From [Clostridium] celerecrescens 18A (GTDB lineage: Bacteria; Bacillota; Clostridia; Lachnospirales; Lachnospiraceae), in NCBI RefSeq assembly GCF_002797975.1, contig NZ_PGET01000001.1:3100001-3164000 (forward strand): DNA of 64,000 nt, read 5' to 3'. Positions 59,455 through 64,000 of this stretch are shown piece after piece; position 1 is the stretch's first letter, and each line of letters starts with the position of its first letter. Position numbers and translations under genes: made by a program. The notes under the pieces are model-generated. The model saw only the letters and a list, made by a program, of their open reading frames with translations, ran no database searches and was not told the DNA's origin.

Positions 59455-60774
59455 TTAGACCTCTGTCGTGATAAATATATCATAGATCGCCTTGATCGCT
59501 TCCTCAAAGTCTGCGTTCTTTACGCCGATGATAATGTTGAGCTCACTGGATCCCTGGTCAATCATTTTTACGTTTACCCTGGAATGGGCAAGGGCCGAGA
59601 AGATTCTTCCGGCAGTCCCTCTGGTCGCCTTCATGCCACGGCCCACCACAGCAACTAACGCCAAGTCTGATTCCATCTCAAGGAAATCTGGTTCTACGGC
59701 CCTGTGGATGCCTGCAATGACAGATTGCTCATAATCTTCAAATTCTGACTGATGGACAAAGACGGTCATGGTATCGATTCCTGACGGCATATGCTCAAAG
59801 GAAATGCCGTACTTTTCAAATACCTCAAGAACCTTTCTCCCAAAACCAACTTCCGCATTCATCATGGCCTTTTCAATGTTAATGGAACAAAAGCCCTTTT
59901 TACCCGCAATTCCCGTAATGGTATAATGAGGCTTTCTGCAGGTGCTCTCCACGATTAAGGTTCCTTTGTCATCAGGCTTATTGGTGTTCCGGATGTTGAT
60001 TGGGATTCCTTCTTTTCTCACCGGAAAAATAGCATCCTCATGGAGGACACTGGCTCCCATATAGGCAAGCTCTCTTAACTCCCGGTATGTAATGGTCTCG
60101 ATGACCTCAGGATTCTTGATGATCCTGGGATCTGCCACCAGAAAACCGGAAACATCCGTCCAGTTTTCATACATATCCGCATGAATGGCCTTTGCAACAA
60201 TGGAGCCTGTTATATCGGAACCGCCTCTGGAAAAGGTCTTTATGGTCCCGTCTTCCTTTGCTCCGTAAAAGCCCGGGATCACAGCCCTCTCCACATGCTC
60301 CAGGCGCTCTCCAAGTTCCTTATTGGTAAGCTCTGCATTAAAATTACCGTCTGCATCAAAGAAAATCACTTCAGCTGCGTCAATAAATTCGTAGCCTAAG
60401 TATTCCGCCATCACCTTTCCATTTAAGTACTCTCCTCTGGAAGCCGCATAATCACGCCCTGCCTTTTTAAGGAAATTTTCTTCAATGGTCACAAACTCAT
60501 GATCCAGATTCAGATTAATGTCAAGTCCGTCAATGATCTCCATATAACGCTCCTTGATTTTCTCCAGAATCTTTTTATAGCTTTTTCCATCTGCTGCCTC
60601 ATCATAACACTGGTACAACAGATCAGTTACCTTTTCATCCTTGTCATGTCGCTTGCCAGGCGCTGATGGCACCACAAACCGTCTGCTCTTGTCCCCGCGG
60701 ATGATCTCGCCAACTTTCTTAAACTGCTTTGCGCTGGCCAAAGAGCTTCCTCCGAATTTCACAACTTTTTTCAT
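59455..60774 (-). CDS. lysC: Aspartate kinase
   Basis: About 439 residues; phosphorylates aspartate, first step to lysine, threonine and methionine. Kinase domain: VVKFGGSSLASAKQFKK at the start, FSRGGSDITGSIVAKAI; two ACT domains at the C-terminus (about 300-370 and 375-439, e.g. VAVVGRGMKATRGTAGRIFS) for feedback control. ATG 60774 has GGAG eight bases upstream; the frame could begin at 60804. The promoter is well formed and no lysine riboswitch fits in the gap. Single gene. Confidence 0.95.
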   Translation of the reverse strand: MKKVVKFGGSSLASAKQFKKVGEIIRGDKSRRFVVPSAPGKRHDKDEKVTDLLYQCYDEAADGKSYKKILEKIKERYMEIIDGLDINLNLDHEFVTIEENFLKKAGRDYAASRGEYLNGKVMAEYLGYEFIDAAEVIFFDADGNFNAELTNKELGERLEHVERAVIPGFYGAKEDGTIKTFSRGGSDITGSIVAKAIHADMYENWTDVSGFLVADPRIIKNPEVIETITYRELRELAYMGASVLHEDAIFPVRKEGIPINIRNTNKPDDKGTLIVESTCRKPHYTITGIAGKKGFCSINIEKAMMNAEVGFGRKVLEVFEKYGISFEHMPSGIDTMTVFVHQSEFEDYEQSVIAGIHRAVEPDFLEMESDLALVAVVGRGMKATRGTAGRIFSALAHSRVNVKMIDQGSSELNIIIGVKNADFEEAIKAIYDIFITTEV

Positions 60775-60820
60775 AGGCATATCTCCTCTGATACAGGTTA
60801 TCATTACATATTTAACGGAA

Positions 60821-60849
60821 ATAATATCCTAATTGGTATCACCTGTCAA
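60821..60849 (-). promoter_or_regulatory. Promoter of the aspartate kinase gene
   Basis: On the minus strand TTGACA (60844-60849), exactly 17 bp, TATTAT (60821-60826), about 46 bp before the start. Confidence 0.8.
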
Positions 60850-60895
60850 GTATTTTTCGATAATCATGCATAATTTTCCATTTTTATGCATAAAA

Positions 60896-61477
60896 TTACT
60901 CTTCCATTTCCCGGTTTATCTTCTCTTCGCAGGAACGCATGGCAAGGATGGTTTTTTCAAACAACTCATCAAGAGTCCAGCCCAGTTTCTCCGCTCCTGA
61001 CGCAATCACTTCCCTGGAACAGCCTGCTGCAAACCTCTTGTCCTTAAATTTTTTCTTAAGGCTTGAGACTTCTAAGTCCATAACGCTTTTTGAAGGACGC
61101 ATCCTGGCGGCTGCTCCAATGAGTCCGGTCAGTTCATCTGCAGCAAACATGATCTTTTCCATCATATGTTCCGGCTCTACCTCAGAACAGATACCGTAGC
61201 CATGGCTGCATATGGCATGAACCAGCTCTTCCTCCGCCCCGATTTCGGAAAGAAGCTCCGGGGCCTTTTTACAGTGTTCCTCCGGAAACTGTTCAAAATC
61301 CACATCATGAAGAAGCCCTGCGATTCCCCAGAATTCTTCCTCTGATCCAAAACCCATTGCTCCTGCATACCAGCGCATTACCCCTTCCACGGTCAGACCG
61401 TGAAGGATATGAAACGGTTCCTTATTATATTTCTTAAGTAACTCCAGTGCCTGTTGTCTTGTGATTGCTGTTTTCAT
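60896..61477 (-). CDS. HD-domain hydrolase
   Basis: A 193-residue protein of the HDIG type. Metal motifs: FHILHGLTVEGVMRWYA, GLLHDVDFEQFPEEH and ICSHGYGI. HD proteins of this size are phosphohydrolases of nucleotides or other small phosphates; the substrate is not evident. SD AAGGAG. It follows the DUF523 gene by 45 bp on the same strand. Confidence 0.88.
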   Translation of the reverse strand: MKTAITRQQALELLKKYNKEPFHILHGLTVEGVMRWYAGAMGFGSEEEFWGIAGLLHDVDFEQFPEEHCKKAPELLSEIGAEEELVHAICSHGYGICSEVEPEHMMEKIMFAADELTGLIGAAARMRPSKSVMDLEVSSLKKKFKDKRFAAGCSREVIASGAEKLGWTLDELFEKTILAMRSCEEKINREMEE

Positions 61478-61522
61478 AGCATCTACATCTCCTTATCTGT
61501 AAATTTTAAGCGTTTTGTCTCC

Positions 61523-61990
61523 TTACAAGGACCCTATGCGGCTTTCTCCTGACACATGGATTCCATTCTCTTCCAAAAGCCTTGCGGTCACACCGTCTCC
61601 TGGAACCTTTGTCCCTGAAAACGTCCCGTCATAAATACACCCATGGCCGCAGGACGGACTCCTCTCCTTTAAAATCGCCCGCTTACAGCCATATAGCCTG
61701 GCAAGCTTCAAGGTTTCCTCTGCTCCCTTAAAAAAACTGTCTGTCACATCTTTTCCTGAACGATCCACCACTCGGATCTCATTGTGACCGTCTGTTACAG
61801 ATTTAACAAGCTGCTCCGCAGGCTCTCTGGGTGTCTCTAAACCTCCAAGCTGCTCCGGGCAGACCGGTATGAAATTGTATTTCTCTATAAGTCCGATAAG
61901 ACCCTCCTGTCTGCCGTTTCCGCCGTCATAGCGGCAATTGACTCCCAACAGGCAGGCACTCACCAGTATGTTTTCTTTTTCTCCGCCCAT
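61523..61990 (-). CDS. DUF523 family protein (thiouracil-desulfurase-like)
   Basis: A 155-residue protein of the DUF523 (YbbK/TudS) family. It has the expected Cys pattern: C13 and C19 (SACLLGVNCRYDGGN), C44 (PVCPEQLGG) and C114 and C118 (ERSPSCGHGCIYDG). Some members bind a 4Fe-4S cluster and remove sulfur from 2-thiouracil. SD AAAGGAGG. First gene of a two-gene unit with the HD hydrolase; an unusual leader terminator lies upstream. Confidence 0.9.
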   Translation of the reverse strand: MGGEKENILVSACLLGVNCRYDGGNGRQEGLIGLIEKYNFIPVCPEQLGGLETPREPAEQLVKSVTDGHNEIRVVDRSGKDVTDSFFKGAEETLKLARLYGCKRAILKERSPSCGHGCIYDGTFSGTKVPGDGVTARLLEENGIHVSGESRIGSL

Positions 61991-62030
61991 CTTTTGCCTC
62001 CTTTTTCAGACTTCCTCCACATCTTTTTGT

Positions 62031-62064
62031 AAAAAAACATCCTCCAGGCAAAAGCCCAGAGGAC
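62031..62064 (-). terminator. Leader terminator before the DUF523 gene
   Basis: On the minus strand GTCCTC-TG-GGC, TTTT, GCC-TG-GAGGAT (62039-62064) then seven T (62031-62037). It lies only about 15 nt after the predicted transcription start and before the gene. Confidence 0.65.
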
Positions 62065-62085
62065 ATCAATTCTTAGTCTCTTTTT

Positions 62086-62113
62086 ATTATAACACACGGA
62101 TTAATTTTTGCAA
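62086..62113 (-). promoter_or_regulatory. Promoter of the DUF523 gene
   Basis: On the minus strand TTGCAA (62108-62113), 16 bp, TATAAT (62086-62091). Confidence 0.65.
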
Positions 62114-62396
62114 TATTTTTGAAGTTCAAAATTTTTTTTCAGTATATAAAAATTTGTTTGAAAACCCAGAAAAACGCCTTTATTTTCCAGCTCTATTTAT
62201 AGATTTTATCTATAAGTAAAAGCGAGGAAACCTCCTGTTTAAGCGAAAAAACGCATGTTCTAACTTTTTTTGTATGTAACTAAAAATTTTTTATATTTTA
62301 ATGGAATATCAATTGTTTTTGTAACGTTTATATGTTAAAATGTATGAGAAAGAAGAATCACAAACGCCATTTTTAACAAAATTATGCAAGAGAGTA

Positions 62397-62427
62397 TTGT
62401 TAAAAACAATGTGCGGAATTATATAAT
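62397..62427 (+). promoter_or_regulatory. Promoter region of the molybdenum hydroxylase gene
   Basis: TATAAT at 62422-62427 with TTGTTA (62397-62402) 19 bp before it. The inverted repeat ATTGTT-AAA-AACAAT (62396-62410) covers the -35 region and may be an operator. Confidence 0.5.
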
Positions 62428-62460
62428 ATCAACTAAGAATGAAGAGAGAGAGGTTTTGTC

Positions 62461-64000
62461 ATGTATGTAGTAAATGTCAACGGCAAGGATTACCAATCAG
62501 AAGAAGATTTAACATTAATGGATTTTCTCAGAAACAGACTTGGTATCACTTCCGTAAAAAACGGTTGTAAGGAAGGCGCCTGCGGTACATGTACAGTAAT
62601 TGTGGATGGGAAGACGGTCCGTGCCTGCATCTTGAAATTGTCCAAACTGGAAGGCAAAAAGGTACAGACCATAGAAGGATTCACACAGAGGGAACGGGAT
62701 GTCTTTGTCTATGCCTTTGCGGCAGCAGGCGCCGTACAGTGCGGTTTTTGTATACCGGGCATGGTGATCAGCGGAAAATGCTTGATTGACCAGAATCCCA
62801 ACCCAACCAGAGATGATGTAAAACAGGCGATCCGTACAAATATCTGCCGTTGTACTGGATATGCCAAAATAGAAGACGGTATTTTGCTGGCAGCAAAAAT
62901 GTTCAATGAAAATTTAGAGGTTCCTGAACTGAAGCAGACTGCTGCTATAGGAGAAAGAACCTGCCGTGTGGATGCAGAAGCAAAAACATTGGGCACCGCC
63001 AAATATGCGGATGACTATTATCTGGAAGGCATGCTTTACGGAAAGAACGTATTCACCAAATATGCACGCGCTAAAATAAACGGAATCGATACCAGCAAGG
63101 CTCTTGCAATGCCCGGCGTAGTCGCTGTCTATACGGCAAAGGACATCCCTGGAGACAGGTATATCGGACATCTGGCACATGACTGGCCCGGTATGATCGA
63201 TGTAGGCGAAGAGACAAAATGCATCGGCGATACTCTTGCTATCGTAGTAGCTGAAACGATGGAACAGGCATTGGCAGCATCGAAAGCTGTAGAAATAGAT
63301 TGCGAAGAATTAGAGCCAATCCGCTCCCCAAGGGAAGCTATGGTACCAGGCGCTCATCAGGTACATGGCGAAGGCTTTATGCATTTTGGCAAGTTCAGAA
63401 CTCCTGTAAATAACCTTCTTGACCACGAAGAGGTAAAACGGGGTGACGCAGAGACAGCTCTTGCAAATTCCAAGTATGTTGCAGAAGGCACCTTCTATGT
63501 TCCGCCAACAGAGCACGCGTTCATGGAACCGGAAACTGCTGTTGGCATTCCTGACGGCGATGGTGTTAAGGTAATTACCGGAGCACAGGGTATTTATGAT
63601 GAACATCACGAATTAAGTGCATATCTTGGCCTCCCTCTGGAGAAAGTAAGAATTCAGAGTGCTTTTGTCGGCGGCGGCTTCGGCGGAAAGGAAGATATGA
63701 GCGTTCAGCATCAGGCTGCTCTTTGTGCTTATTTATCAAAGAGACCTGTAAAAGTATCCTTCTCCCGTCAGGAAAGCATTAATTATCATCCAAAGCGTCA
63801 CGCCATGGAAATCTACTGCAAGATCGGCTGTGATGAAAACGGTATTATCCAGGGTATGAAGGCAAGGCTTCTCTCTGATACGGGAGCTTATGCTTCTCTG
63901 GGCGGTCCGGTACTTCAAAGAGCCTGTACCCATGCGGGCGGACCATATAATTACCAGAACGTGGACATTGAAGGAGATGCTTACTATACCAACAATCCGC
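62461..64000 (+). CDS. Fused 2Fe-2S / molybdopterin hydroxylase, xanthine-dehydrogenase type (3' truncated by window)
   Basis: At least 513 residues, running off the window. Residues 1-150 are the two 2Fe-2S domains: C36, C41, C44, C56 (KNGCKEGACGTCTV) and C94, C97, C129, C131 (VQCGFCIPG, NICRCTGY). From about 165 the molybdopterin-binding hydroxylase domain begins (GTAKYADDYYLEGML), with AFVGGGFGGKEDMSV for cofactor contact. No FAD domain lies between. This fused form resembles the clostridial selenium-dependent xanthine dehydrogenase family, but the substrate cannot be fixed from this part. ATG 62461 with GAGAGAGG about seven bases upstream. Confidence 0.92.
   Translation, partial: MYVVNVNGKDYQSEEDLTLMDFLRNRLGITSVKNGCKEGACGTCTVIVDGKTVRACILKLSKLEGKKVQTIEGFTQRERDVFVYAFAAAGAVQCGFCIPGMVISGKCLIDQNPNPTRDDVKQAIRTNICRCTGYAKIEDGILLAAKMFNENLEVPELKQTAAIGERTCRVDAEAKTLGTAKYADDYYLEGMLYGKNVFTKYARAKINGIDTSKALAMPGVVAVYTAKDIPGDRYIGHLAHDWPGMIDVGEETKCIGDTLAIVVAETMEQALAASKAVEIDCEELEPIRSPREAMVPGAHQVHGEGFMHFGKFRTPVNNLLDHEEVKRGDAETALANSKYVAEGTFYVPPTEHAFMEPETAVGIPDGDGVKVITGAQGIYDEHHELSAYLGLPLEKVRIQSAFVGGGFGGKEDMSVQHQAALCAYLSKRPVKVSFSRQESINYHPKRHAMEIYCKIGCDENGIIQGMKARLLSDTGAYASLGGPVLQRACTHAGGPYNYQNVDIEGDAYYTNNP

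Larger units (their letters stand above)
61991..62460. other. Divergent intergenic region, A/T-rich
   Basis: A 470-bp gap. It holds the minus-strand promoter and leader hairpin of the DUF523 gene (62031-62113), a strongly A/T-rich middle with no gene (62115-62390) and the plus-strand promoter of the molybdenum hydroxylase gene. Confidence 0.6.

Noticed and set aside
60775..60895. Lysine riboswitch before lysC
   Set aside because: The gap is too short and already filled by a good promoter and ribosome site.
62461..64000. Selenocysteine codon in the molybdenum hydroxylase
   Set aside because: No in-frame TGA in the visible part; family name refers to a selenium cofactor, not to Sec.
1..64000. 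CRISPR array, prophage, integron or intact insertion sequence
   Set aside because: No regularly spaced repeats, integrase or transposase frames were found.

Overview
The window reads as a chromosomal segment of a low-to-moderate G+C anaerobic Firmicute, most likely a Lachnospiraceae / Clostridium cluster XIVa member (Lacrimispora-like). Pointers are the strong AAGGAGG ribosome sites, sigma-A promoters with A/T-rich terminators, the clostridial order FAD-oxidoreductase-cmk-ispH-S1, a GlnRS, a feoA-feoA-feoB locus with a Cys-rich peptide, many RpiR/PTS/GH4 sugar loci and a fused 2Fe-2S/molybdopterin hydroxylase. The taxon is inferred from gene content, not from a search. No rRNA, tRNA, CRISPR array, phage or intact transposon was seen.

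Layout. 1-4000: 3' end of a glycosidase-like gene, then a compact minus-strand operon (MocR/PdxR-type regulator, membrane-anchored MORN-like protein, AraC regulator). 4100-8800: glnS, small unknowns, an L,D-transpeptidase. 8800-12900: nucleoside phosphorylase plus a complete ECF transporter (S, T, fused A1A2), divergent from two overlapping rpiR genes. 14500-17500 PTS-GH4 locus 1; 17800-20200 second L,D-transpeptidase and a DMT exporter; 20700-22700 a diaminopentanoate-dehydrogenase-like gene with its MerR regulator; 22900-27640 PTS-GH4-ChbG locus 2 with divergent rpiR. 27700-30870: TPP-riboswitch-controlled thiamine-precursor ABC transporter. 30860-35110: HD-GYP protein and the ferrous-iron locus feoA-feoA-feoB-Cys-rich peptide-fur. 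35190-44000: M13 peptidase, S1 protein, ispH, cmk, FAD oxidoreductase, polyphosphate:AMP phosphotransferase, aldo/keto reductase. 44200-49100: PTS-GH4 locus 3 and a GH13 glucosidase; 49190-58430: AraC regulator, YesMN-type two-component system, sugar ABC importer and a second GH13. 58500-62000: rpiR, aspartate kinase, HD hydrolase, DUF523. 62461-end: start of a xanthine-dehydrogenase-type molybdenum hydroxylase.

How the genes work together. Sugar uptake dominates: three PTS IIBC/GH4 pairs (import as a 6-phosphate, then NAD/metal-dependent cleavage) and one ABC/GH13 system (import unmodified, then hydrolysis), each with local regulators. The three PTS loci lack an EIIA domain, so EIIA must come from elsewhere. 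Near-identical palindromes of the TGTGAAATATTTCACA type sit upstream of all three and suggest related RpiR operators. Locus 2 adds a ChbG/YdjC deacetylase, which suggests an N-acetylated disaccharide phosphate. The iron locus carries two copies of a TTAGT-KTAK-ACTAA palindrome and one Fur-like box. Many starts were moved inward from the longest frame because a good Shine-Dalgarno lies directly upstream of an internal start codon; each such choice is stated.
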